Positions 1 to 7,511 are shown, counted from the first letter of the stretch. The stretch is DNA of 64,000 nt from Erwinia aphidicola (GCF_014773485.1 NZ_JACXBP010000003.1:1-64000), one strand, 5' to 3'. Numbers and translations: made by a program. Notes: a model not told the origin generated them from the sequence alone.

Positions 1-1365
1 GACGACAAACCGTTCCGCGAGTCGGACGTGCTGCAGCGCGCCTATAACAACGCGATGCAGCAGTACGGCACCGGCAGCGACCTGCAGAAGGCGGCGCAGG
101 CGGTAACGGGCGCGCTGACGGCGCTGGCGGGCAATAACCTGGCCGGGGCGCTGGCGAGCGGCGCATCGCCGTATCTGGCGACGGAAATAAAGAAACGCGT
201 GGGTGAAGACAACATTGCCGCCAACGCGATGGCGCACGCGGTGCTGGGCGCGGTAACGGCGCAGCTGAACAACCAGTCGGCCGTGGCCGGGGGGCTGGGC
301 GCAGGCGGCGGCGAGCTGGCGGCGCGCTACATCGCCGGGCAGCTGTTCCCGGGCAAAACCGCAGACCAGCTGAGCGAGAGTGAGAAACAACAGGTCAGCG
401 CGCTGAGCCAGCTGGCCCCAGGGCTTGCAGGGGGCCTGGCGACGGGCGATACTGGCGGTGCTGTGACGGCCGCTCAGGCGGGTAAGAATGCGGTGGAGAA
501 TAATGCGCTGAGCGTGCCGGACAACAAAGCGCGTGCTCAGGAAATGACTCAGTGCCAGGGTAGTGCTGCCTGTAAAAATGCTGTTATTGATAAGTACAAG
601 AAAATCAATGCAGAACAGCATGAAAGCGTGGTGGGATGCAAAGGCGCTCAGGACTGTGTTAACAAAGCCAATGAGGTGGGCCAGTTACAGGCTGATTATG
701 TCCGTCGCACCAATGAGTTGCTTGAAAAGGCTCGTTCTGATGGTGGTTTAAGCCCGGCAGAACAGAACGAATTATCTGTCCTTCAGTTGACGGCTATCCA
801 ACTTGAGGCAGACAGAAACGCGGCGATCCATAATGCGCTGATGTCCGGTGACTCGCCTGAAGTGAAGCAACTTGCAATAAACTCGTTAGCGCAGGTGGCA
901 GGGACAAGTGCGGCAGGGATAGCGGCGGGGATTGGGAAGTCTGGAGCGAAAGAAACATCGGCAACTGGACAAAGTAGTACTATCGTTCCTGGTGGCGGGC
1001 TGGCAGCCCATGAGAAAGCAGGCGGTCATTTGATTGATCGACATGTAGGAAAAACTGAAGCGGAGTTATTTGATAGAGTGTCTACAGGTAATACAAAAAC
1101 AGCATCTACATTTACTGATAGAGCTACAGCAGAAGCTGTAACAAGTAAAGCCATTGATAGTAATCAATCGAAGATCCAGAGTTATTTATCTGGTAGCCAA
1201 AAGGGTTACTTAGAACTTGATTATCAATCTTCTGCAGCTATTGGTATTAGCGTTACTCGTGGTTCTACAAATGTTGTACCAACCACAAATGCCAGAATCA
1301 TCATTGGAAGGGATCCTTCAATGCCAGATGGGTATAGAATCATTACAGGATATCCAACGCCATGA
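1..1365 (+). CDS. cdiA: CdiA contact-dependent inhibition protein, 3' end with RNase A-like toxin domain
   Basis: The frame is already open at base 1, so this is the C-terminal 454 residues of a much larger exported haemagglutinin-like protein. The first ~165 residues are the Ala/Gly-rich pretoxin region. The VENN motif that marks the start of the variable toxin tip is at bases 493-504. The last ~120 residues (LAAHEKAGGH, RHVGKTEAEL, ASTFTDRATAEA, then a tail ending GYPTP) match from memory the CdiA-CT bacterial RNase A domain first described in Yersinia kristensenii. Candidate catalytic residues are the two histidines of the HEKAGGHLIDRH segment and a downstream Lys/Thr. By analogy the tip would enter a neighbouring cell and cut RNA. 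The 3' half is visibly less GC-rich than the pretoxin half, as expected for a swapped tip. The immunity gene overlaps the stop by 4 bases. Confidence 0.88.
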   Translation, partial: DDKPFRESDVLQRAYNNAMQQYGTGSDLQKAAQAVTGALTALAGNNLAGALASGASPYLATEIKKRVGEDNIAANAMAHAVLGAVTAQLNNQSAVAGGLGAGGGELAARYIAGQLFPGKTADQLSESEKQQVSALSQLAPGLAGGLATGDTGGAVTAAQAGKNAVENNALSVPDNKARAQEMTQCQGSAACKNAVIDKYKKINAEQHESVVGCKGAQDCVNKANEVGQLQADYVRRTNELLEKARSDGGLSPAEQNELSVLQLTAIQLEADRNAAIHNALMSGDSPEVKQLAINSLAQVAGTSAAGIAAGIGKSGAKETSATGQSSTIVPGGGLAAHEKAGGHLIDRHVGKTEAELFDRVSTGNTKTASTFTDRATAEAVTSKAIDSNQSKIQSYLSGSQKGYLELDYQSSAAIGISVTRGSTNVVPTTNARIIIGRDPSMPDGYRIITGYPTP

Positions 1366-1658
1366 ATATTAACGAAAAATATCCTTCTTTATCATATTTG
1401 CTAAGATGCTACTTTAACCAAGATTTTGAAGTGCTCTTTGGCAACGCGGATGAAACATTAGCAGCTTATAAGGCTACCGAAACTACGGAAGAGCGATTGC
1501 AGATGAAAGCTGAAATAGATTATCTGTTGGCACTTTCTTTGTCAGATGATGAATTACAAGACATTTTGCTTAACAAAATTGATTGTAATTATTATTACCC
1601 TAATGAATGGCCTTCATCTGAAGAATGGTTAAAGCATATACACAAACAAATGAACTGA
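1362..1658 (+). CDS. cdiI: CdiI immunity protein for the RNase A-like CdiA toxin
   Basis: A 98-residue acidic cytoplasmic protein whose ATG overlaps the cdiA stop (ATGA), so the two are translationally coupled. The pattern (PSLSYLLRCYFNQDFEVLFG near the N-terminus, a middle segment with LLALSLSDDELQDIL, and a C-terminal EEWLKHI) resembles the CdiI_2 family of immunity proteins found with RNase A-type CdiA tips. It would bind and block the cognate toxin in the producing cell. The pairing is inferred from position and family resemblance. The gene is AT-rich and ends just before a strong hairpin terminator. Confidence 0.8.
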   Translation: MNINEKYPSLSYLLRCYFNQDFEVLFGNADETLAAYKATETTEERLQMKAEIDYLLALSLSDDELQDILLNKIDCNYYYPNEWPSSEEWLKHIHKQMN

Positions 1659-1661
1659 AAG

Positions 1662-1687
1662 ATCCCGGCCACCGAGCCGGGATTTTT
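1662..1687 (+). terminator. Rho-independent terminator after cdiI
   Basis: A 7-bp stem (ATCCCGG / CCGGGAT) with an 8-base loop is followed by a run of seven T. It starts 4 bases after the cdiI stop. Confidence 0.85.
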
Positions 1688-1689
1688 TT

Positions 1690-1985
1690 ACCTGTCAGCT
1701 GTCGAATCCACTTCCCGACAAGAGGCTTCTTAGCGGTGATCACCTCAATAAACTCAAGGATTTGCTGTTGCTTACGGCCCGAGAGCTTACAGACCTCATT
1801 CAGTGTCTGCATAATCTCCGGCTCTGGCGGCGGTGTGGGTTCGAGATCTTGTGCGGTCAGCACCAGCCAACCGGGCATCACGCGAATCTTCAGCGGTGTA
1901 CCGGTTGTAAACCCTGCACCTTCCAGCTAGTCGCCCTTCAGGATGATGGTATTGGTTAGTGTAATGATGGTGGTCACAAAACAAA
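1690..1985 (-). pseudogene. SymE-like toxin remnant, first copy
   Basis: Read on the minus strand this encodes a SymE-type core: TIILKGD, then a TAG stop where the family has Trp (KGxWLE), then LEGAGFTTGTPLKIRVMPGWLVLTAQ and a Pro/Glu-rich tail with EIMQTLNEVCKLSGRKQQQ. The TAG lies at about 1928-1930 and there is no SymE-like N-terminus upstream, so the gene is dead. SymE proteins have an AbrB-type fold and were first described in E. coli as SOS-induced type I toxins controlled by the antisense RNA SymR. It sits tail-to-tail with the cdiA/cdiI pair. Confidence 0.6.
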
Positions 1986-2201
1986 AGCATGGGCTTATCG
2001 GCGGCTGACGCCGCCGATATACTGTTGCGGATGAAAGCTCTTTAACAGCGTCGGGGAAAATGGCTTACAGGGTGCAAAAGTGCGCGTCGGGGCTTGTAAG
2101 TCCGTACATCAGAGCGCACTGGCGAAAACAGATTGTAACCTACTGACTGTACTAGGGAAAAATGGTGTTCTCTGGCTGACTTCGCAACGGATAATGTTGT
2201 T

Positions 2202-2864
2202 GTGGAGAATAATGCGCTGAGCCTGCCAAAAGGGATGGCAGATTACGGTCAATCTGTTGCTTCTTATGCGCAGTATGCTCAGGATAACAATCTGCCGCCT
2301 GAGCAGGTCAAAGCCGACATGGAAAGAATGGTCAAAGGTGACCTGCCGGAAGGTGCAGACATCATCAAGGCAATTTTGAGCAATAATCCCGGCTCAGATA
2401 CGGTCATGGCGTTGCTGGATGCAAAAGATGCGAAGGATTATGCGCTGGCGCTGCTGACGTCGATCCCGGCAGAAAAAGCGCTGTCACTGGTTGGTAAAGG
2501 TCTTAAATTTATTGATAACAAGATCCTGATCAGCGCAGCGGAAAAAATATCGACGGCGAAACCTGGGAAACAATCAGCAATACCAAGGGATCTGAATGAA
2601 CAAATAGTGTGGAAACAGGTGGAGGAAAACCCTGCAAAAGGGGATGTCCTGCCAGGGATGAATAATGATCCTCGTTTTCCTACCAGTGCAGGATCCCAAA
2701 AAATGCAGGTAGTACAGAAAAATGCTAAGGGAGAATCAATCACTATTCATTATCAGTATAACTCTAATACTGGTAAAGCCTACGATATGAAAATTGATAC
2801 TCCTCAAAGGGTTAGCTCTGATCCAGCAAATGTGATCGAGAATATTAAAGGGCAGGTTAAATGA
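2202..2864 (+). CDS. Orphan CdiA-CT toxin module
   Basis: The module starts with the toxin-junction motif VENNALS. Twenty-one bases here (from 2202) are identical to the cdiA junction at 493. The frame stays open upstream only to about 2139, so there is no export or receptor-binding part. It encodes ~220 residues. The first ~130 form an Ala/Leu-rich linker typical after VENN. The last ~90 contain NEQIVWKQVEENPAKGD, GMNNDPRFP and HYQYNSNTGKAYDMKI, a conserved-looking enterobacterial toxin tip that I cannot assign to a nuclease family with certainty. Such promoterless tips are held in reserve and become active if recombination at the VENN repeat places them on cdiA. The GTG at 2202 is only a formal start. 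Confidence 0.72.
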   Translation: MENNALSLPKGMADYGQSVASYAQYAQDNNLPPEQVKADMERMVKGDLPEGADIIKAILSNNPGSDTVMALLDAKDAKDYALALLTSIPAEKALSLVGKGLKFIDNKILISAAEKISTAKPGKQSAIPRDLNEQIVWKQVEENPAKGDVLPGMNNDPRFPTSAGSQKMQVVQKNAKGESITIHYQYNSNTGKAYDMKIDTPQRVSSDPANVIENIKGQVK

Positions 2865-3175
2865 AAATAAAAGAGAAAGATGGAACCATATTGGATGTGT
2901 TCGCCATATATTGGCTTGAAAATGAAACTCTATTTTTAGGATTACCTAAAAACTATGGCGGCTTACTTGCTTATAAAGAAAAAAATGTTCAAGTTATTGA
3001 TTCAACTTTGCATGGTACCTTTAAATACTTTTCCACGCATATAAATGGGATATATCATTGGTCCTTGATAAAAGAAAAGTTACTGGATGATATATTAGAG
3101 CGGGATGAAGCTGCTTATAACCGCTTTCTTGAGATCTTGAAAGCAGAAGGTCAAATAGATCCCGACTTCTATTAG
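2861..3175 (+). CDS. Immunity protein of the orphan CdiA-CT module
   Basis: A 104-residue protein starting on an ATG that overlaps the stop of the orphan toxin frame by 4 bases, the same coupling as cdiA/cdiI. No recognised domain. It has an N-terminal beta-rich part (KDGTILDVFAIYWLE, TLFLGLPKNYGGLLAY) and a helical, acidic C-terminus (LLDDILERDEAAYNRFLEILKAEG). The role as immunity partner is inferred purely from position, size and overlap. It is AT-rich like cdiI and is followed by its own terminator. Confidence 0.68.
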   Translation: MKIKEKDGTILDVFAIYWLENETLFLGLPKNYGGLLAYKEKNVQVIDSTLHGTFKYFSTHINGIYHWSLIKEKLLDDILERDEAAYNRFLEILKAEGQIDPDFY

Positions 3176-3184
3176 CCATCAGGA

Positions 3185-3210
3185 ATCCCGGCCATCGCGC
3201 CGGGATTTTT
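3185..3210 (+). terminator. Terminator after the orphan immunity gene
   Basis: An ATCCCGG / CCGGGAT stem followed by five T. It is nearly the same hairpin as the one after cdiI, which supports duplication of whole toxin-immunity-terminator units. Confidence 0.75.
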
Positions 3211-3220
3211 ACGTTAACGG

Positions 3221-3558
3221 TCAGTTACCGCCCCGCTTCTGCGGCTTCGCCATCACCTGAATCACCCCCAACAGCTCCCGCTGCTTACGGGCCGAGAGCT
3301 TCGGGCAGAGCTGGCGCAGGGTTTGCATTATCTCCGGTTCCGGTGGCGGTATTTCCGCCGTCAGCACCAGACAGCCGTTCATCACCCGCACGTAAACCGC
3401 CGTCCCGGTTGCAAATCCCGCCAGCCTCCTTTAAACGTAATACTAGCCGATGGCCGGAAATGGTTTGAATCCCGGATATAACCCACGGTATAACTGCGTT
3501 TTTTTAGCTCCGGCGCTTCAGTTGTGCGTGGTTCTGACTTACAATCGCGCTTAGCCAT
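3221..3558 (-). pseudogene. symE: symE-like gene, second copy, frameshifted
   Basis: The minus strand begins MAKRDCKSEPRTTEAPELKK and runs through [21 protein letters not shown], the N-terminal half of a SymE protein. Immediately after GGW the frame is lost. The expected sequence resumes in another frame as [23 protein letters not shown] and continues to a stop at 3221-3223 ([15 protein letters not shown]). About 10 bases (the LEE codons of the usual GGWLEEAGF) appear to be missing. Without the lesion the protein would be about 115 residues. The first 43 bases of the gene are identical but for one base to those of the intact copy ending at 5486. Confidence 0.7.
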
Positions 3559-3924
3559 AATCAACTCTTTTTAGTTGCCTGTGGTTAACGGGACCGGGGT
3601 GTGGCAATCACCTCAGTCCCGCGGCTGTTAACTATTCTGCTTTACCAATCACGTTATCCAGCATCTCAGAAACAAATTTCTGCTTCGTCATCAGCATCTC
3701 TCGTGGTAATGATAGTCTGATGCCCGTGCTCTCCATGTATACCAGAGCTGCGGTTTTGGAGTGACAGGTATCAATATGAGCAAGACCATCGTACGTTAGG
3801 ATATTAAATAACAGACTCAGTAATTGAAAACTACATCTGCTTTTCGCTCTTAGTGGACCTCCCAGAACGCAAGCCTGCTTCGTGCCAAGAGCGGACGTTC
3901 AAGTAAACATAGAAAACAGCACTA
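3559..3924. other. Gap upstream of symE pseudogene; possible coding fragment on minus strand
   Basis: The part next to 3558 corresponds to the SymE leader, where an antisense SymR-type RNA would be expected; no RNA can be shown by eye. At 3632-3834 the minus strand is open and reads like a protein C-terminus (HIDTCHSKTAALVYMESTGIRLSLP, then KQKFVSEMLDNVIGKAE and a stop at 3632-3634). It has no good start and no recognised family, so it is best treated as a degenerate gene tail. Confidence 0.35.
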
Positions 3925-4485
3925 TCACAGGAGCTGTCCATAATACCAACGCTCTCCGGTGAACCATTCATCACGATCCTCACTCCCATAGTATTCGAGC
4001 GTAATACCCAGTTCTTGCACATTATCGGGAAGAATGAGCCCCCACTCAGCAGCTAGGCTGCGCTTTTTAATCAAAGCGGAGGCACCATTTTCAGAACGGT
4101 CTTCAGTAATAAAGCTTTGGTAATAGTCTTCTGATCGATAGAGACAGATTTCGCTTGTAAACATATCCGGAAGGCATATAACCGCAGTAATCCGGGGGCT
4201 GTAATTTATACCAGCAGTTGCCGTTATAAGATTTGAACAAGCATTAATCATGGCTTGCGCGCAATCTGCTTTGGTTTTAAGTGTACTGTACTTTCCCTCA
4301 ACAAGATTAATCTCTACCGGGATTTTAAAATTCCAGTAATGCTCATCCTCTGAAAACACGCTTCGTTGAGGGTTATGAAATGTATCAGCCCACCGGTTAA
4401 GAGCTTTCAAGCGGCGTGGAATATTTCTGACTTTGGTTCGATGATCTCTGTTAAGCCGTCTGCTCATGAGTATTTTAATTTTCAC
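3925..4485 (-). CDS. DUF3916-like protein, possible orphan immunity gene
   Basis: A 186-residue soluble protein. The N-terminus is basic (RRLNRDHRTKVRNIPRRLKALNRWADTF). The centre has YWNFKIPVEINLVEGKYST, CAQAMINACSNLI and AVICLPDMFTSEICLYRSEDYY, and the acidic C-terminus ends in ERWYYGQLL. The pattern fits proteins annotated DUF3916, which often sit in Cdi/Rhs toxin-immunity clusters. No toxin partner is next to it. The GTG at 4485 has a GAAAGG directly against it; an ATG six codons in (4467) is an alternative without a clear ribosome site. Family assignment is from memory. Confidence 0.5.
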   Translation of the reverse strand: MKIKILMSRRLNRDHRTKVRNIPRRLKALNRWADTFHNPQRSVFSEDEHYWNFKIPVEINLVEGKYSTLKTKADCAQAMINACSNLITATAGINYSPRITAVICLPDMFTSEICLYRSEDYYQSFITEDRSENGASALIKKRSLAAEWGLILPDNVQELGITLEYYGSEDRDEWFTGERWYYGQLL

Positions 4486-4626
4486 CCTTTCAAATGATTT
4501 AGGCTGTGTATTGCTAATCGTTAAGTACTAATATAACTCACCTTTGTCGATTTGAAACGCCTTATGGCCGCTTTTCGCTCATATGGTACATTCATAATCA
4601 CATCTCCTAACCCATGGATATTGAAC

Positions 4627-4752
4627 ATGACAACCTCCCCCTGGAACAAAAGCTGCATTATCGGCCAGAAACGGCCTTTTGAGATCCCTCATATCTGGGG
4701 AATTCGTATCCGTCTTGAGCTGGAAGGAAAAGTTCGTGATCTGGCTTTTTGA
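4627..4752 (+). pseudogene. Tyrosine recombinase (integrase) N-terminal remnant
   Basis: Forty-one codons encode TTSPWNKSCIIGQKRPFEIP, then HIWGIRIRLELEGKVRDLA and a stop. This resembles the N-terminus of a common family of proteobacterial tyrosine-type recombinases that begin PWNKG..IGQK.PLK..EIW.IR.RL.l....DLALFNLAIDSKLR. The frame ends where the ALFNLAIDSKL segment should follow, and none of the catalytic domain is present. It is a scar of a mobile element in this toxin region. Confidence 0.55.
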
Positions 4753-4822
4753 ATCGCCACGGGTGGAAACTTGCCCCCCAACAAAATAGTATAAAAACTT
4801 CATAAATAAGGGGGGCATTAAG

Positions 4823-5092
4823 ATGAGCCAATCACTTAAGAACTATATTGATAGTTTTATATCCAAGGATATAAATGCTGACTGCTTTGCAGACGCTTAT
4901 ATGATGAAGTGAAAGATAGAATGCGATAGTAATTTACTTGTACAAGATGATGATAACTTGAGCGAATTGTTATCCAGCGTATTTTGCATCGCTGATATGT
5001 ATAATCCAGATGATGATCGTGAAGAGTATGAGTTTAATGAAGAGCAGCTTCGGCATGAAATAAGCAAACTCATAATCACTTATAATAATTAA
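4823..5092 (+). pseudogene. Colicin-type immunity gene, interrupted by TGA
   Basis: An ATG frame (MSQSLKNYIDSFISKDINAD, then CFADAYMMK) meets TGA at 4910-4912, then continues for 59 codons in the same frame (KIECDSNLLVQDDDNLSELL, SSVFCIADMYNPDDDREEYE, ending ITYNN) to TAA. The whole looks like a ~90-residue immunity protein of the colicin-immunity family used by some CDI and bacteriocin systems. The TGA falls where relatives usually have Trp (YMEKWK), so a single TGG to TGA change explains it. No toxin is next to it. Confidence 0.62.
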
Positions 5093-5121
5093 AAGAAAAT
5101 CCCGCCCTCATCAGGCGGGAT
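5091..5121 (-). terminator. Terminator of the intact symE gene
   Basis: On the minus strand an ATCCCGCC / GGCGGGAT stem with a 7-base loop is followed by a T-rich stretch. It lies just beyond the symE stop at 5127. Confidence 0.75.
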
Positions 5122-5126
5122 CGTCG

Positions 5127-5486
5127 CTATTTCAGCTCCCGTGCATGATACCCGCTGTTGCGCGTAAACTTCGGCACGTCACAGGTATTTTGTATCGCTC
5201 CCGGAAACGCTTTAAGCCACTGCGCCACCTTCCTGCGGTTAATCGGCACAACGCTTAAGCCCTCGATGCAGCCCCACAGCTCGCGGGTGTCCTGGGTGGT
5301 AATCACAATGCAGTCGGGCATCACCCGGATCTTAATCGGCATCCCCTGTATAAATCCCGCCTGCTCCAGCCACTCACCGCGTAAAAACAGCCCGTGATGC
5401 AGGGCGCTGCTGTGAAACTCACAGCGGTGGGTCGGTTGCGGAACTTCAGTTGTGCGTGGTTCTGACTTACAATCTCGCTTAGCCAT
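5127..5486 (-). CDS. symE: SymE-family protein, third and intact copy
   Basis: A 119-residue protein starting MAKRDCKSEPRTTEVP. The SymE core follows (LFLRGEWLEQAGFIQGMPIK, then IRVMPDCIVITTQDT), with a C-terminal extension (INRRKVAQWLKAF) not seen in the other two copies. The AbrB-fold core is intact. Some members are reported to be nucleic-acid-binding toxins held down by an antisense RNA and raised in the SOS response. A LexA-like sequence ~118 bp upstream of the start supports damage control. It converges on the broken immunity gene at 4823-5092. A different, toxin-locus-associated role is possible, because all three copies here lie next to CDI-type modules. Confidence 0.72.
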   Translation of the reverse strand: MAKRDCKSEPRTTEVPQPTHRCEFHSSALHHGLFLRGEWLEQAGFIQGMPIKIRVMPDCIVITTQDTRELWGCIEGLSVVPINRRKVAQWLKAFPGAIQNTCDVPKFTRNSGYHARELK

Positions 5487-5603
5487 GATAACTACCTTGT
5501 ATAGTTGCTGTGGTCAGCGGGCTGTCGGTGCTTGAACACCTTCAGTCCGCGCTTAGTTACTCTTTGTTGTTCTGTCTCTCTGCCTGCCCTGCTCTGTTAA
5601 CTA

Positions 5604-5619
5604 CTGTACAAATATACTC
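5604..5619 (-). promoter_or_regulatory. Possible LexA box upstream of symE
   Basis: On the minus strand GAGTATATTTGTACAG matches the LexA consensus CTGT-(AT-rich 8)-ACAG at one perfect half-site, with the other half degraded. It is ~118 bp before the symE start, compatible with the long leader known for E. coli symE. Inference only. Confidence 0.35.
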
Positions 5620-5950
5620 CTGAATTTCTGCAAAATCGCTGAAAATGCTGAAAATAACTGCGGCGCGCCTTCCATTTTTTGATGAAAATTTAATGTATTA
5701 AGCGTGATTCATTTTTGCAAAAAAGACCGCTTTCATACTGTTTAATACTCAGTAAACTTCAAGCTGGATACCAGAAGCTACCCGCAGGACAGCGACCGCA
5801 ATAATGCGAAACAGTAAATAGTTTGGAATAGACGTCGAAAAATCCACCTAGAGCCAGGCACAGCGATTGCTCGCTGAGCACCAGTGGCACGGCGGATAAT
5901 AATCTTCTGACCAACATGGCAGGCAGCATTCTATCGGAGGATATTTAACG
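5620..5950. other. Gap between symE and tRNA-Asn
   Basis: About 330 bases with no gene. At roughly 5833-5949 the plus strand is open and ends LLTNMAGSILSEDI-stop without any start or family resemblance, so it may be the tail of a lost gene. Nothing else recognised. Confidence 0.4.
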
Positions 5951-5979
5951 TTGACACACCTCCCTGCCATGATTATTAT
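5951..5979 (+). promoter_or_regulatory. Sigma-70 promoter of tRNA-Asn
   Basis: A perfect TTGACA at 5951-5956, a 17-base spacer, TATTAT at 5974-5979, then a GC-rich GCGCCCC discriminator typical of stringently controlled stable-RNA promoters. Confidence 0.85.
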
Positions 5980-5997
5980 GCGCCCCGTTCACACGAT

Positions 5998-6073
5998 TCC
6001 TCTGTAGTTCAGTCGGTAGAACGGCGGACTGTTAATCCGTATGTCACTGGTTCGAGTCCAGTCAGAGGAGCCA
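5998..6073 (+). tRNA. tRNA-Asn (anticodon GTT)
   Basis: A 76-base gene with all four stems: acceptor TCCTCTG/CAGAGGA, D arm, anticodon arm GCGGA-CTGTTAA-TCCGT (anticodon 6031-6033), T arm ACTGG-TTCGAGT-CCAGT. It encodes the terminal CCA. It has its own promoter and terminator, so it is a single-gene unit. It is identical to the tRNA at 52241-52316. Asn tRNA genes are known integration sites for enterobacterial islands. Confidence 0.98.
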
Positions 6074-6080
6074 AATTTGA

Positions 6081-6117
6081 AAAGCCCGCTCAGGATACCT
6101 GAGCGGGCTTTTTGTTT
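6081..6117 (+). terminator. Terminator of tRNA-Asn
   Basis: A long stem (AAAGCCCGCTCAG / CTGAGCGGGCTTT) with a 5-base loop and a T-rich tail, starting 8 bases after the CCA end. Confidence 0.92.
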
Positions 6118-6238
6118 TCAGCAGGAGTTGTTTATAACGCAAAGCCAAAATGTTCGGGCGTTTCGAGGTAACAGACATTTGCTTGCATGACTTTGCGAGC
6201 ATGAGCGCAAAGCGGTTAAAAATAAGCGTCGCCACCAC

Positions 6239-7279
6239 CTAACCCCCACGCACCGTCCCTCTCCAGATAAAATCAGCATGATAGAGCCGCGTTTCGCCGG
6301 GCATCTCCAGCCCAGGGGGGGGAGGTAACTCCCCTTCCTTCTGCTCTTCGGCAATCAGCCACTGCACCGCGTCACGGGCGAACTGCTCGACCGGCTGTGC
6401 GAAGGTGGTGAGATGATAGGAGGACCAGGCAGCCTGCGGAATATCGTCGTAGCCCGCCACGCAGAGATCCTCGGGGATGCGCAGGGAAAAGCGGTGGCGC
6501 GCCTCATCCATAAAGCCGCAGGCCAGCAGATCGGTGACGCAGAACACCGCATCCGGGCGCTCGCGCCGGGTCAACAGGCGATGTGCGAGGATCTGACCGC
6601 TCTCATAGGAGGTGGTGCCGAAGCGCTCAACGCTGACGCTCAGCCCGGCCGCTTGCGCCGCCTGTAAATATCCGCGCTCGCGCGCCATCAGGCTGGGGGT
6701 GCCCGCCAGCGAGTTGGCAAAGGCCAGCTTGTTACAGCCCGCCCGGGCAAACGCCATCACCACCCGGCTGGCGGCCTCTTCATTATCCAGATTGATACTG
6801 AGCGATCCGGGCAGCGCGTCGTTGCGGTTGATCAGCACCAGCCGCTGGCCGTGCTTGTGGCACAGGCGGGCAATGGCGCTTTCCGGCATTCCGGAGAGGA
6901 CAAAAGAAGCATCGGCGCGGTAATTAATCGCCTGCTGCAGCGCCTGGGAGACGCTGTCATCCGAACGATCGGTGTTGATCAGCATGGCGATTTTGCCCGC
7001 TTCCTGCAGGTGCTGCGTCACCAGCCGCACCAGGCTGGCGCGGTATGGCGTGGCCAGTTCGGAGACAATCAGGCAGACAATGCCGCTGCGGTTGCGCACC
7101 AGCCCGCGCGCCAGATGATTGACGTGATAACCCAGCGTTTCCGCCGCCGCCATCACCCGCTTGCGCGTTGCCGCCGACACGCTGGCCCCCGGCGTAAAGG
7201 TGCGCGACACCGCCGAACGGGATACCCCGGCCAGCTCCGCCACGTCCTGCGCACTGACTACCGACTTCTCAACCGCCAT
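6239..7279 (-). CDS. LacI-family repressor of the adjacent sugar-phosphate-type transporter operon
   Basis: A 346-residue regulator starting at an ATG (MAVEKSVVSAQDVAELAGVS) preceded by GGAAAAG. The N-terminal helix-turn-helix covers residues ~8-55 (SAQDVAELAGVSRSAVSRTF), then a hinge helix (NHLARGLVRNRSG) and a periplasmic-binding-protein-like sensor with the usual DAVFCVTDLLACGFMDEAR and CVAGYDDIPQAAW segments. It is divergent from the transporter operon, and two TTTGCA-N6-TGCAAA operators lie in the shared 232-bp gap, so it very probably controls both itself and the operon. The ligand is unknown; a sugar, a sugar phosphate or a pathway product of that operon is likely. Confidence 0.85.
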   Translation of the reverse strand: MAVEKSVVSAQDVAELAGVSRSAVSRTFTPGASVSAATRKRVMAAAETLGYHVNHLARGLVRNRSGIVCLIVSELATPYRASLVRLVTQHLQEAGKIAMLINTDRSDDSVSQALQQAINYRADASFVLSGMPESAIARLCHKHGQRLVLINRNDALPGSLSINLDNEEAASRVVMAFARAGCNKLAFANSLAGTPSLMARERGYLQAAQAAGLSVSVERFGTTSYESGQILAHRLLTRRERPDAVFCVTDLLACGFMDEARHRFSLRIPEDLCVAGYDDIPQAAWSSYHLTTFAQPVEQFARDAVQWLIAEEQKEGELPPPPGLEMPGETRLYHADFIWRGTVRGG

Positions 7280-7322
7280 ATCTTTTCCGCCTGATAACTG
7301 TACGCCAGAGAGTCTGTCGCAC

Positions 7323-7340
7323 TTTGCAAGGCTGTGCAAA
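7323..7340. promoter_or_regulatory. LacI-family operator O1
   Basis: The perfect palindrome TTTGCA-AGGCTG-TGCAAA lies 44 bp upstream of the regulator start. It has the size and symmetry of LacI/GalR-family sites. Confidence 0.72.
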
Positions 7341-7402
7341 TAAATTTGTTAGGCAATTGTTTCATTTTTGTGACACAGCCATGGAGTTGCGTATCAGCGC
7401 GA

Positions 7403-7431
7403 TTGACAGCGCAATTATTAATCATTATTCC
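7403..7431 (+). promoter_or_regulatory. Probable promoter of the transporter operon
   Basis: TTGACA at 7403-7408 with a 17-base spacer to a weak TATTCC. Operator O2 begins at its -10 end, so a bound repressor would block it. Confidence 0.5.
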
Positions 7432-7449
7432 TTTGCACACACGTGCAAA
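7432..7449. promoter_or_regulatory. LacI-family operator O2
   Basis: The palindrome TTTGCAC-ACAC-GTGCAAA shares its outer TTTGCA/TGCAAA with O1. The centres of O1 and O2 are 109 bp apart, a distance compatible with a repression loop. Confidence 0.72.
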
Positions 7450-7511
7450 AATCGCGTAAATAAAAACCTGGCGACAACGTATCGCTACCCTACACAACCA
7501 AGGAGAACACC

